From an uncultured Pseudomonadota bacterium (GTDB lineage Bacteria; Pseudomonadota; Gammaproteobacteria; Steroidobacterales; Steroidobacteraceae), in the NCBI GenBank assembly GCA_946479515.1, contig CAMLGF010000086.1, positions 1 to 13,493 of the forward strand: a DNA stretch of 13,493 nt, in the 5' to 3' direction. The translations under genes were made by a program, and so were the position numbers. Positions 1 through 7,688 of this stretch are shown in pieces (the first letter of the stretch is position 1; each line of letters starts with the position of its first letter). The notes below the pieces were generated by a model, which saw nothing but the letters and a program-made list of their open reading frames with translations, was not told the origin of the DNA and did not search any database.

Positions 1-159
1 CTGGCGCGAGAGCACGGCCCAGACGAACAGCCACACCAGATTGATGAGGACGACGAACGGCATCATGTGCATGACCCGTCCGTCGGCGCGCGTCAGGTAG
101 CCCACCACCGATGACTGCGGTGGGTTACGGATGTTCGTTATCAGTTTCGAAGGACGCAT
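1..159 (-). CDS. Probable membrane sensor kinase, N-terminal fragment cut by the window edge
   Basis: The visible 53 codons start at the ATG complementary to 157-159; an in-frame TAG lies eight codons upstream, so this is the first possible ATG. The product begins MRPSKLITNIRNPPQSS, followed by a hydrophobic helix at about residues 33-50 (MPFVVLINLVWLFVWAVL). It continues past base 1. It follows the ABC permease by 26 nt on the same strand, so it is probably the third gene of the operon. Exporters of this ATPase-plus-permease layout are often followed by a sensor histidine kinase and a response regulator (the yvfRSTU layout of Bacillus and similar proteobacterial operons), and an N-terminal transmembrane helix would fit. 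No kinase motif is visible, so the function is inferred from context only. Another membrane component is possible. Confidence 0.5.
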   Translation of the reverse strand, partial: MRPSKLITNIRNPPQSSVVGYLTRADGRVMHMMPFVVLINLVWLFVWAVLSRQ

Positions 160-185
160 GACGGCCGCCAGCGGCGAATGCTAGC

Positions 186-1661
186 TCATTCCAGCCTCAG
201 CTCATCCATCTGGAACCGGAACGGCCCCATGGCCATGGACACCAGCCCGAAACCCTTCACGTGCTGGAAGTCCGCGCCGACATATTTCGCCAGCTCGAAC
301 GTCACCGTCTGCCACTGCGGCCCGGTTTCCACGGTCTTCATCAGCGGGATGTAGCTGGCGGCGGTGAAGATCATCAGCGTGTACTGCCTGCCATCGCCGC
401 GCACCTGGAAGCTCAGAGTCTTCTTGCCGGAAATGTCGATGGCCGACTTCATGATCTCGCCGTCGGGAAAGAAGTACGTGCCGGCCGACGGATACGGCGC
501 GCCCGGCCGCACCTCGCCCACCACCTCGAGCGCACCCTGGCTGCCCTGCGCGCCGCCTGCGATCACCTGCTGCGAGGCCGTGGACTTGCCGTTCTGGTTC
601 TGGTCGCCGGCGGCCAGCATGCCGTTGCCATAGGCCGTGCGCTCGCTGCCGCTGTCGAAATCGGCGAGCACCGGGATGGCCGGGGCGGGCGCCGCGGGCG
701 GCACTTCACTCGCGGCTGCGGCCGCGGGGGCGGGCGTGTCGGCGGCAGCGGAAGCCGCATCCGTTGCAGCGGTGGCGTCCTCCGTCTCTGCCGGCTTGCC
801 ACCGAACACGCCCGATAACGACAGCGCGACGACCGCGGCCGCCAGCCCTGCGGCCACGGCCACGGTGCGCTTCGGGTTCCGCCCGAGCAGGCGGAATCCG
901 CTGCCCTGCATGCGGCGCACCGCGAGGATGAAGAAGAACAGCGTGATGCCGGCGAGCACGGCCACATGCACCCCGGTGCTGCCCGTGCTCGGCATGCCGG
1001 CCACGTGCGAGGCCATCTGCGCGAGATGGTAGGAAGGGAACACCGGCGCCAGCGACTGGATCACCGCCGGGAACACCTGCAGCGGCATGAAAATGCCCGA
1101 CAGGAACGCCATGGGCAGGAACACGAAGTTGATCACCGCCGGCGCGCCCTGGCCCGAGAGTATCCAGCCCAGGTACATGCCGATGGCGCAGAAGGGCAGC
1201 GCGCCCAGCACGTCGATGAGGAACAGTTGCACGAGCTGTCCGGCGCTCAACGACACGTTGCCGAGCGTCAGCGCCAGGAGGGTGAGCAACACGGCGATGA
1301 TGGCCACGAACACCATGGTCATGAAGGCGCGCGCGATCAGATAGGCGCCCGCCGGTTGCGGCAGCGCCTGCTTCAGCCGCAGCAGGCCGTACTCGCGCTC
1401 CATGGCGATCGAGACCCCGAAGCCGAACAGGCCCGGGCCCATGGCGCCGAATACGCCGAATCTCACGAAGGTGTTCAGCCCGGCGTTCGCGCCCATCATG
1501 GGCCCGAGGACCACGCCGAAGAGCAGATAGAACATCACCGGGAAGAACAGCGTGGGCACCGAAAACGCCGGTGTTCGCAGGGCCTTCAGGAATTCGAAGC
1601 GCATCTCGCGGAAGTAGGCCGTCCAGAGGCGGGCGGCGGGCATGGTGACGGTGGCGTTCAC
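186..1661 (-). CDS. ABC-2 type exporter permease fused to a periplasmic CIA30-like domain
   Basis: This 491-residue protein is the membrane subunit of an exporter. Residues 1-250 form an ABC-2 permease with about six hydrophobic helices (roughly 33-55, 65-85, 110-135, 143-165, 172-195, 231-248). It has the usual cytoplasmic MEREYGLL segment after helix 2 and the FLPMAFLSGIFMPL stretch near helix 5. ABC-2 permeases normally end near residue 250. Here a seventh helix (266-287) is followed by an Ala/Pro-rich linker (289-330) and a domain of about 160 residues that starts VLADFDSGSE and ends FRFQMDELRLE. Its features (LSFQVRGDGR, then a W-x-T-x-x-F strand) resemble the CIA30/NDUFAF1 family, which has a galactose-binding-like fold. 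With seven helices this domain should face the periplasm. The ATG overlaps the stop of the ATPase gene by 4 nt, so the two are translationally coupled. Exporter identity is firm; the C-terminal domain name is a motif-level judgement. Confidence 0.88.
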   Translation of the reverse strand: MNATVTMPAARLWTAYFREMRFEFLKALRTPAFSVPTLFFPVMFYLLFGVVLGPMMGANAGLNTFVRFGVFGAMGPGLFGFGVSIAMEREYGLLRLKQALPQPAGAYLIARAFMTMVFVAIIAVLLTLLALTLGNVSLSAGQLVQLFLIDVLGALPFCAIGMYLGWILSGQGAPAVINFVFLPMAFLSGIFMPLQVFPAVIQSLAPVFPSYHLAQMASHVAGMPSTGSTGVHVAVLAGITLFFFILAVRRMQGSGFRLLGRNPKRTVAVAAGLAAAVVALSLSGVFGGKPAETEDATAATDAASAAADTPAPAAAAASEVPPAAPAPAIPVLADFDSGSERTAYGNGMLAAGDQNQNGKSTASQQVIAGGAQGSQGALEVVGEVRPGAPYPSAGTYFFPDGEIMKSAIDISGKKTLSFQVRGDGRQYTLMIFTAASYIPLMKTVETGPQWQTVTFELAKYVGADFQHVKGFGLVSMAMGPFRFQMDELRLE

Positions 1662-2560
1662 GAGCGGGCCTCCGCGTTGTCGTTGGTGAGTTCGTTGAAA
1701 GCCTCCGCGAGGCCGGCGCGCTTCACCTCGATGTCGCCCAGTTCCGGGTCTTCGCGGAACAGGCGCTGCAGCAGCGGCTCGGCGGCGCGCGTGGTGATCT
1801 GCAGGCGATCGCGTTCCACGGCCACCGCCAGCACGTCGGGCCAGCCGCGCACTGCGTCCGCGGACAGCCTGCTGATCAGGCTCACCTGCTTGCGCGACAC
1901 GCTGGCGCGGATCTCATCGACGGTGCCCGTGGTCACGACCTTGCCGCGCGCCATCACGACCACGCGATTGGCCAGCGCTTCGGCTTCTTCCAGGTAGTGA
2001 GTGGTGAGCACGATGGAGCAACCTTCGTGCAGCAGCTCGCGGATCACGCGCCACAGCGCCTCGCGTGCCTGGATGTCCATGCCCACGGTGGGCTCGTCCA
2101 GGAACAACAGCTCGGGCCGTCCCACCAGCGCGAGCGCGAACTGCACCTGCCGCTTCTGCCCGCCGGAGAGTTTGTCGTAGCGGCGCTGCGCGAGCTCTGC
2201 GAGCCCCAGGCGCTCGATCACCATGTCCACTTCGTAGGGCATGGGATAGTAGCCGGCGACCTGTTCCAGCAGCTCCCGGCAGCGCATCACGCCGGGCAGC
2301 ATCACTTCCTGCATCATCACGCCGATGCGGCGGCGCCCCTCGATGTCCTGCGGTGGGTGGCCGAACAAGCGCGCCTCACCCTGGTCTGCATTCTGCAGTC
2401 CCAACAGGATGGAGATGGCCGTCGACTTGCCGGCGCCGTTCGGGCCCAGCAGGGCCAGCAGTTCACCGCGCCGGGCGGTGAGATCGAAACCATCGAGCGC
2501 GGCCAGCTTGCCGTAGCGCTTGTGGATGCGGGTGAGACTGGCCAGTGTGGGTTGCGACAT
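1658..2560 (-). CDS. ABC transporter ATP-binding protein
   Basis: This 300-residue cytoplasmic ATPase powers the exporter encoded directly downstream. Visible motifs in order are Walker A GPNGAGKST (39-47), Q-loop Gln84 (VMMQE), the signature LSGGQKRQ (131-138), Walker B LLFLDEP (151-157) and the H-loop TTHYLEEAE with His188. The C-terminal 80 residues after VVTTGTVDEIRA form the extra domain usual in drug- and polysaccharide-type ABC-2 exporters. The length fits the family. The start is supported by GGAGGG in a good position (CCACGGAGGGCTC before ATG). The stop overlaps the permease start by 4 nt. The exported substrate cannot be told from sequence. The intergenic space upstream carries a strong palindrome, described separately, that may control this operon. 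Confidence 0.95.
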   Translation of the reverse strand: MSQPTLASLTRIHKRYGKLAALDGFDLTARRGELLALLGPNGAGKSTAISILLGLQNADQGEARLFGHPPQDIEGRRRIGVMMQEVMLPGVMRCRELLEQVAGYYPMPYEVDMVIERLGLAELAQRRYDKLSGGQKRQVQFALALVGRPELLFLDEPTVGMDIQAREALWRVIRELLHEGCSIVLTTHYLEEAEALANRVVVMARGKVVTTGTVDEIRASVSRKQVSLISRLSADAVRGWPDVLAVAVERDRLQITTRAAEPLLQRLFREDPELGDIEVKRAGLAEAFNELTNDNAEARS

Positions 2561-2615
2561 GAGCCCTCCGTGGAAGAAGCATGCCGAAACGGGGTGCGAG
2601 CCTTGAAGTCCACCC

Positions 2616-2643
2616 TGTCAGCCGGCCCGGCTGACAACTGTCA
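2616..2643. promoter_or_regulatory. Overlapping palindromes upstream of the ABC exporter operon (possible operator)
   Basis: The arms TGTCAGCCGG and CCGGCTGACA (2616-2625 and 2627-2636) are perfectly complementary around a single C. A second inverted repeat, TGACAACTGTCA (2632-2643), shares the right end, so the half-site TGTCA/TGACA occurs three times. The sites lie 56-83 nt upstream of the ATPase start and 28-55 nt past the stop of the preceding minus-strand gene. No T-run follows on the minus strand, which argues against a simple intrinsic terminator and favours a dimeric repressor operator (TetR-like spacing) or a response-regulator site. The function is inferred. Confidence 0.45.
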
Positions 2644-2670
2644 TTCGCCGGCGCGCGGGTGGCGCCGGGC

Positions 2671-3741
2671 TCAGACGGGGGGATGCACGACCGGTGTCTC
2701 CAGCCGCATCGACGTCGCCAGTTCCTGCTTGCCCACGCTCTCGGCGTATTCGGCCAGCGTGCGCAGGTCGGAGACCGAATCCATGGTGAAGCGTGCCGAG
2801 CGCTGCCGGAACGACTCGTACACCGACAACGCGGCATCGGGCCGGCCGAAGCGCAGCAGGTGGCGGATCAGCGTGCTGCCGATGGGATTCAACGCCAGCG
2901 GCAGCTGCCACTTGAGTGTCTGCTCGGCGGCATGCAGGGAATCGCGAACGGCGTAATCGCCCTCCAGGTCCCGCAACCAGCGCGCCAGCGGAGCCGTGGC
3001 GTCCACGTACTTGCCGATGCGGGCCTGCTCGAAGACCTCGTCCATCATTCGCGCGCGTTGCTTGATGCGCTCGGACTCGGCGCGTGCGGCGCTGCGCTCC
3101 GGACTGCGGCTGGGTTCGTATCCCAATTGCCGCCGGCGCAGCCAGATGCACGCGCCGATGAGCCCGAAGAAGCCCACCTCCGACAGCAGGAAAATGACCA
3201 CGCGCACGAATGTGGTGCCGGTGAACCTGGCCGCGAGCACGTTCGCGCCGGCCGCCACGGCAAGCACAGCCAGCAGCAGAAGATAGAACGGACCCAGCCC
3301 GCGGATCACGCGCAGCCAGGCCAGCGGGTTCAGCGCCTGGAACACGTTGTCGCCCATCGCGATGAGCGCGGTTTGCGCGGGGAACATCAGCAGCAGCACA
3401 CCGGCGAGTGCCAGGCCGGCCTCGCCCCCCACTTTCCAGCAAAGCGTGGCGCCGAAGATGAGCACGGCGGTCTGCGCCAGCGGACGCGTTTCGAAAGGGC
3501 TGAGCATGTCCGCGTCCATCACCGGTGGCTCGGTGGCGCCATCGGCCAGGTGCTCGACGAGCACGAAGCAATATTTCAGCACCCAGGTGTTCATCAGGAA
3601 CACCGCGATGAGTCCCCACAGTCCCATCGTGGCGAAGAAACCGACGATCCAGAGCGTGAAGGAGATGACCACGGAAAACGTCGCGACCAGCATCAAGCTG
3701 GTAGGGCGAAACGGAACGAGCAGAACGCGCAGGTGGTCCAT
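2671..3741 (-). CDS. Inner-membrane protein of unknown function with cytosolic C-terminal helical domain
   Basis: The 356-residue product has six predicted helices (about 14-34, 38-62, 88-103, 108-128, 151-172, 177-201). They are followed by an Arg-rich segment (LRRRQLGYEPSRSPERSAAR) and a soluble helical region (210-356) whose repeats of paired helices (DSLHAAEQTLKWQ, LIRHLLRFGRPDAALSVYES) look tetratricopeptide-like. I do not recognise a named family. The start chosen is ATG at 3741 (MDHLRVLLVPFRPTS), which gives a compact cytosolic lead into helix 1. The reading frame stays open far upstream only because it runs antisense to the GMC gene. A start 25 codons earlier (MANAARAPCPQ) is possible but looks less natural. 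The gene is divergent from the GMC cluster and upstream of the ABC operon. A link to either is not shown. Confidence 0.75.
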   Translation of the reverse strand: MDHLRVLLVPFRPTSLMLVATFSVVISFTLWIVGFFATMGLWGLIAVFLMNTWVLKYCFVLVEHLADGATEPPVMDADMLSPFETRPLAQTAVLIFGATLCWKVGGEAGLALAGVLLLMFPAQTALIAMGDNVFQALNPLAWLRVIRGLGPFYLLLLAVLAVAAGANVLAARFTGTTFVRVVIFLLSEVGFFGLIGACIWLRRRQLGYEPSRSPERSAARAESERIKQRARMMDEVFEQARIGKYVDATAPLARWLRDLEGDYAVRDSLHAAEQTLKWQLPLALNPIGSTLIRHLLRFGRPDAALSVYESFRQRSARFTMDSVSDLRTLAEYAESVGKQELATSMRLETPVVHPPV

Positions 3742-3846
3742 AATTGCCCGAGGGGGGATTGGTCCGTCCGGCGACGATATCCCCTGCGGGCACGGAGCGC
3801 GAGCGGCGTTCGCCATCGTCGGCAGTGAATCTGAACTCGAGGGGTC
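3742..3846. promoter_or_regulatory. Divergent intergenic region between membrane protein and GMC oxidoreductase
   Basis: This 105-bp spacer must hold the promoters of both divergent genes. I see no convincing -35/-10 pair. A Shine-Dalgarno-like GAGGGG (about 3838-3843) stands just before the ATG at 3847 and supports that start. GATATC near 3776-3781 is the only clear short palindrome. Confidence 0.3.
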
Positions 3847-5532
3847 ATGGAAACGAATTCGTTCGATGCGATCGTCGTGGGCTCGGGCATGAGCGGCGGC
3901 TGGGCCGCCAAGGAGCTCACCGAGAAGGGCCTGAAGACACTGGTTCTGGAGCGCGGCCGCATGGTCCGCCATCCCGACTACCCCACCGCCACCAAGGACC
4001 CCTGGGACCTGCCTTATGGCAACCGCATCACCCAGGAAACCCGCCACCGCAAGCCGGTGCAGACGCGCACCGGATATCCCACGCCCGCCAATGAACACTG
4101 GTTCGTCGACGATCTCGACAACCCGTACGTGGAGGAGCAGCCCTTCGACTGGCTGCGCGGGTATCACGTCGGTGGCCGTTCGCTGCTCTGGGCGCGGCAG
4201 AGCTACCGCTTCAGTCCCATGGACTTCGATGCCAACGGCCGTGAAGGCGTGGGCGTGCCCTGGCCCGTCACCTATGACGAAATCGCACCCTGGTACGACA
4301 AGGCGGAGATCTTCGCCGGCATCAGCGGCAGCAAGGAAGGTCTGCCCCAGCTTCCCGACGGCCATTACCTGCCGCCGCACGATCTCAACTGCGTGGAAAT
4401 CGAGTTCAAGCAGCGCATCGCCGAGAAGATGGGCCGCAAGCTCATCATCGGCCGTTGCGCCAATCTCACCGCGCCGCTCACGCACGACGAGAGCCCGCAG
4501 CGGGGTACCTGCCAGGCGCGCAACATGTGCATCCGCGGCTGTCCCTTCGGCGGCTATTTCTCGAGCGTGTCGGCCACGCTGCCCTCGGCCGAGCGCACCG
4601 GCAACCTGACGCTCAAGTCCGACCAGATCGTCTACGAAGTCATCTATGACAACGACAAGGGCAGGGCCACCGGCGTGCGCGTCATCGATGCGAACACCGG
4701 CAAGACCACCGACTACTTCGCCAAGGTCCTCTTTCTGTGCGCCTCGGCGCTCGGCTCGGCATACATCATGCTGAACTCGGTCTCCACGCGATTCCCGAAT
4801 GGCTTCGGCAACGACTCGGGCGAGCTGGGCCACAACATCATGGACCACAACAAGCCGGGCAACTCGAACGCCCAGGTGGAAGGCCATCTCGACGAGGCCT
4901 ACACCGGCCGCCGTCCGAACGGCTTCTACATTCCGCGCTATCGCAATGTGGGCGCGGACCAGCGCGATTATCTACGCGGCTTCGGCTACCAGGGCCGTGC
5001 GCAGCGCCTCAACTTCAGCCGCTTCAACCACAGCACGTTGATAGGCGACGAGCTCAAGCGGTCGGTGCGCGAGGCCGGCCCCTGGGTGATCGGCATGACG
5101 GCCTTCGGCGAGATCCTGCCGTACCACGAGAACCACATGCGCCTCGACCGCACCAGGAAGGACAAGCACGGCCTGCCGCTGCTGGTGGTGAACGCCGTCG
5201 TGCGCGACAACGAACGCCGCATGGAAAAGGACATGGCCGCCGACGCCGCGGAAATGCTCGAGGCCGCGGGTTACCGCAACGTCACGGTGAGGAGCGATTC
5301 CTACCACCTCGGCAACAGCATCCACGAGATGGGCACGGCGCGCATGGGCAATGATCCGAAGAAGTCGGTGCTGAACAAGTACAACCAGGTGCATGCCTGC
5401 AAGAACGTGTTCGTCACCGACGGCTCGTTCATGGTGTCGTCGGGCTGCCAGAACCCGTCGCTCACCTACATGGCGTTCACGGCGCGCGCCGCGCACCACG
5501 CGGTGGAAGAACTGAAGAGGGGCAATCTATGA
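3847..5532 (+). CDS. GMC family FAD oxidoreductase (gluconate/glucoside dehydrogenase-type large subunit)
   Basis: The 561-residue flavoprotein belongs to the branch of glucose-methanol-choline oxidoreductases that includes the large subunits of gluconate 2-, fructose and glucoside 3-dehydrogenases. The FAD Rossmann motif is VGSGMSGGWAA (11-21), with the ribose-binding acid in LVLERG (32-37). The Cys cluster typical of this branch is Cys222, Cys228 and Cys232 (CQARNMCIRGCPFGG). The C-terminal domain has HEMGTARMG (His493) and SSGCQNPSLT (Asn536), at the places of the family's catalytic His/Asn pair. There is no signal peptide, so export probably occurs by riding with the Tat-signal small subunit encoded next, whose ATG overlaps this stop by 4 nt. 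No cytochrome c subunit gene is in the window, so the electron acceptor is unknown. The substrate is uncertain: gluconate, another sugar acid, or C3 oxidation of a glucoside are all possible. Confidence 0.93.
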   Translation: METNSFDAIVVGSGMSGGWAAKELTEKGLKTLVLERGRMVRHPDYPTATKDPWDLPYGNRITQETRHRKPVQTRTGYPTPANEHWFVDDLDNPYVEEQPFDWLRGYHVGGRSLLWARQSYRFSPMDFDANGREGVGVPWPVTYDEIAPWYDKAEIFAGISGSKEGLPQLPDGHYLPPHDLNCVEIEFKQRIAEKMGRKLIIGRCANLTAPLTHDESPQRGTCQARNMCIRGCPFGGYFSSVSATLPSAERTGNLTLKSDQIVYEVIYDNDKGRATGVRVIDANTGKTTDYFAKVLFLCASALGSAYIMLNSVSTRFPNGFGNDSGELGHNIMDHNKPGNSNAQVEGHLDEAYTGRRPNGFYIPRYRNVGADQRDYLRGFGYQGRAQRLNFSRFNHSTLIGDELKRSVREAGPWVIGMTAFGEILPYHENHMRLDRTRKDKHGLPLLVVNAVVRDNERRMEKDMAADAAEMLEAAGYRNVTVRSDSYHLGNSIHEMGTARMGNDPKKSVLNKYNQVHACKNVFVTDGSFMVSSGCQNPSLTYMAFTARAAHHAVEELKRGNL

Positions 5533-6134
5533 ACCCGGAATCCGCGAACGAGGCTCCCGAGATGATCCATCGCCGTGAGCTACTGCGGCGCGTGGCCTGG
5601 ATACTGGGCGGCGCCGTGTCGGCGCCCGCGGCGCTGGCCATACTGCAGGGGTGTTCGGCCAAGGACGCCCCGGCCGCCGCCGACTGGCAGCCGCGATTCC
5701 TTCGCGGCGACGAAGCGAAGGTGGTCACGGCGGTGGCCGACATCATCCTGCCGCACACCGACACCAGCGGCGCACTCGATGCGAACGTGCCGGCCTTCAT
5801 CGATTCGGTGCTCGCGACCGTGTATGCGCCGGAGGAGCAGGAGCGTTTCCGCCAGGGCTGCGCGCAGTTCGCGGCCGCTCCGGCGGGCGGCAAGGCTTTT
5901 CTCGAACAGGACCGCGCCGGGCAGACCCTGGCGGTGAGACAGGCGCTGGAAGCCGCCGTCGCGTCCGGCGCGCAGCCGCGGCCCTTCATCCTGATGGCCC
6001 GCGAACTCACGCTGCTCGGCTTCTACACGTCGCGGCCCGGCATCACGGAGAACATGGAATATCAGGCCGTGCCCACCGCGTACCACGGCTGCGTGCCCCT
6101 GTCGCAGTTGCCGAAACCCGTTTATTGGGAGTGA
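5529..6134 (+). CDS. Gluconate 2-dehydrogenase subunit 3 family protein, Tat-exported lipoprotein
   Basis: The 201-residue small subunit carries a Tat-type signal: HRRELLRR (Arg15-Arg16), a hydrophobic core (AWILGGAVSAPAALAI) and a lipobox LQGC with Cys42. It is therefore predicted to be Tat-translocated and lipid-anchored in the periplasm. The mature part (RGDEAKVVTAVADIILPHTDTSGA, VPAFID) matches the start of the gluconate 2-dehydrogenase subunit 3 family. It ends in the family-like GFYTSRPGITENMEYQ-x-VP-x-AYHGC segment. The ATG at 5529 lies within the stop of the GMC gene (ATGA overlap) and is preceded by AGAGGGG. Gene order and coupling support a heterodimer in which this subunit carries the folded, FAD-loaded GMC subunit across the membrane. 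The family assignment is fairly sure. Confidence 0.9.
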   Translation: MNPESANEAPEMIHRRELLRRVAWILGGAVSAPAALAILQGCSAKDAPAAADWQPRFLRGDEAKVVTAVADIILPHTDTSGALDANVPAFIDSVLATVYAPEEQERFRQGCAQFAAAPAGGKAFLEQDRAGQTLAVRQALEAAVASGAQPRPFILMARELTLLGFYTSRPGITENMEYQAVPTAYHGCVPLSQLPKPVYWE

Positions 6135-6190
6135 CGCCAGCGATCGCGCTCGAGCGGCGCCGCATGCACAAGGCGTGCCGTCCGGCTCGA

Positions 6191-6224
6191 GATACCGCCC
6201 GGCATGGCATTTCCGCCGGGTATC
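6191..6224. promoter_or_regulatory. Imperfect hairpin between small subunit gene and secreted protein gene
   Basis: GATAC and CCGGC on the left pair with GCCGG and GTATC on the right. There is a three-base bulge (CGC) in the left arm and a loop of about 11 nt. The sequence CAAAACAATAAG follows rather than a T-run, so it is a weak terminator candidate. It could instead stabilise or attenuate the transcript between the dehydrogenase genes and 6281. Confidence 0.3.
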
Positions 6225-6280
6225 CAAAACAATAAGCACGGAGCGCGGACAAGAAAGAGAAAGTATCAACAGGGGGAAAC

Positions 6281-6859
6281 ATGAAGAAGACGTGGTGGGG
6301 CGCGCTGGCTGTCGCGCCCGTGCTCGCTTTGATGGGCGCCGTGAGTCTTGCTCAGGAAGTGGACCTGATGAGCAAGATGATCAACAAGGAAACCAACGGA
6401 ACCTGGAATGTGCTGCCGGACAAGCCCAAGGCCAAGCACTTCAAGGTACCCGAGCTGCCCGGCGGTTATGCCTTCCGCATCAAGGCGCACAAGGGTGCGA
6501 ACCCGTGGGACGTGCAGGCCAGCTCACCGGTGGCGGGCGCCATCAACGAAGGCGACGTGATCATGCTGATGTACTACGCGCGCGCCGAGCAGCCCGCCGA
6601 GGGCGGCAGCAAGCTCACCGCGCGTATTCAGCTCAACAGTCCGCCGTGGACCTCCTTGCTGGAGACCACCTCGGCCATCACGGGCGAATGGCAGAGCTAC
6701 TGTGCATTCAGGGTCGCGAATGCCAGCATTCCGGAGAAGAAGAGCAACGTGTCGATCCATCTCGCCACGGCCCAGCAGGTCATCGATCTCGGGCCGGTGC
6801 TGGTGTTCAACTTCGGCCAGGGCTATGACCAGAGCAAGCTCGCGTTCTGCGCCGGCTAG
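6281..6859 (+). CDS. Secreted carbohydrate-binding-module-like protein
   Basis: The 192-residue product has a Sec signal peptide: MKK, a hydrophobic core to about residue 22, and likely cleavage after VSLA (24/25). The mature domain of about 165 residues has the beta-sandwich pattern of CBM4/9-type modules: GGYAFRIKAH, then AINEGDVIMLMYYARAEQ, the LTARIQLNSPPWTSLLETTSAITGEWQSY stretch, and a final LGPVLVFNFG strand. The invariant-looking W-x-S-Y and the strand after it are typical of this fold. Cys141 and Cys190 could form a disulfide. No catalytic domain is attached, so it may be a free sugar-binding protein that serves the periplasmic dehydrogenase encoded upstream. GGGGG just before the ATG (ACAGGGGGAAAC) supports the start. 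The leader of 146 bp after the previous stop allows its own promoter. The fold is likely; the ligand is unknown. Confidence 0.8.
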   Translation: MKKTWWGALAVAPVLALMGAVSLAQEVDLMSKMINKETNGTWNVLPDKPKAKHFKVPELPGGYAFRIKAHKGANPWDVQASSPVAGAINEGDVIMLMYYARAEQPAEGGSKLTARIQLNSPPWTSLLETTSAITGEWQSYCAFRVANASIPEKKSNVSIHLATAQQVIDLGPVLVFNFGQGYDQSKLAFCAG

Positions 6860-7652
6860 CAGGCCATCGCGCACCGCCTCGCGTTCCATACCGCAGGCGG
6901 TGCGCGAGCTGTGCCTCGCGTTCCCGGAGGTGGAGGAGTTCCAGTCCCATGGCTCGCCCAACTTCCGCGCGCGCAAGGGCAGGGTGTTCGCCGTCTTCGC
7001 GCTCAACCATCACGGTGATGGCCACGTGGCGCTGTGGCTCAACACGCCGGCGCTGGAACAGTCGCGGTTGATCGAGTCCGCACCGAAACACCTGTTCAAG
7101 CCGCAGTACGTGGGGCCGTCCGGGTGGATAGGCGTGGAGCTCAATCGGGGCTTCTCCTGGCGCCGGGTCATCGAGCTCGTGCACATGGCATATCTCAACA
7201 GCACACCGGCCAGGCTGGCCGCCCAGGCCCGCAAGCCCGACGTCGCCGCGCCGACGCGCAAGATGACGCCTGCCGAGATCGATCGGTTGCAGGCGCCGGC
7301 CGCGCTGCGGATGCTGGCGCGTCTGCGCAGGATCTGCCTCGCCCTGCCCGAGACCGTGGAAGGTGCCAGCTTCGGCAGCCCGGTCTGGCGAGTGGGCCAG
7401 AAGACCTTCGCCACGCTGTACGACTATGGCAAGGGCCTCGCGGCCTCGTTCTGGGTGGGCATCGAGCGACAGGGACCGCTGGAAATGGACCCGCGCTTCT
7501 CGATTCCGGCCTTCACGGGTGGCAAGGGCTGGATCGCGCTCGACGTCCGCAAGGCGGTGAGCGATGCGGAGCTGCGCGACTTCATCATCGAGAGTTATCG
7601 GCATTTCGCGACGCGCCGGGCGATTACCCGGCTCGATGCGCAGTCGGCGTAG
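6825..7652 (+). CDS. Tandem MmcQ/YjbR-like protein
   Basis: The protein holds two copies of the MmcQ/YjbR (CyaY-like, DNA-binding-type) fold. Copy 1 begins VRELCLAFPEVEEFQSHGSPNF at about residue 26 and ends near GWIGVELNRGFSW. Copy 2 begins LRRICLALPETVEGASFGSPVW at about residue 168 and ends near GWIALDVRKAVSDAELRDFI. The shared landmarks are CLA-[FL]-PE, GSP and GWI. Family members are usually single-domain proteins of about 115-130 residues, so this is a fusion or internal duplication. The ATG at 6825 (275 residues) overlaps the end of the preceding gene by 35 nt. The only other in-frame option near the domain is GTG at 6903, which would trim the linker. The role of the family is poorly known. 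An MmcQ/YjbR gene in a sugar cluster may simply be co-transcribed. Confidence 0.8.
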   Translation: MTRASSRSAPASRPSRTASRSIPQAVRELCLAFPEVEEFQSHGSPNFRARKGRVFAVFALNHHGDGHVALWLNTPALEQSRLIESAPKHLFKPQYVGPSGWIGVELNRGFSWRRVIELVHMAYLNSTPARLAAQARKPDVAAPTRKMTPAEIDRLQAPAALRMLARLRRICLALPETVEGASFGSPVWRVGQKTFATLYDYGKGLAASFWVGIERQGPLEMDPRFSIPAFTGGKGWIALDVRKAVSDAELRDFIIESYRHFATRRAITRLDAQSA

Positions 7653-7688
7653 CCGCCGGCCGCATTCACGCGCAATTGCGTCGATGTG

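Noticed and set aside
966..1997. A 343-codon open frame on the plus strand
   Set aside because: It runs antisense to the ABC permease and ATPase genes, is rich in His, Arg and Glu as expected for a shadow in high-GC DNA, and shows no domain.
3742..4887. A long upstream extension of the minus-strand membrane protein frame
   Set aside because: The added sequence is antisense to the GMC gene and has no membrane or family features. The natural start is the ATG at 3741.
7653..7688. A possible bidirectional terminator between convergent genes
   Set aside because: Only a short palindrome, CGCAATTGCG (7671-7680), is present, with no G/C-rich stem and T-run on either strand.
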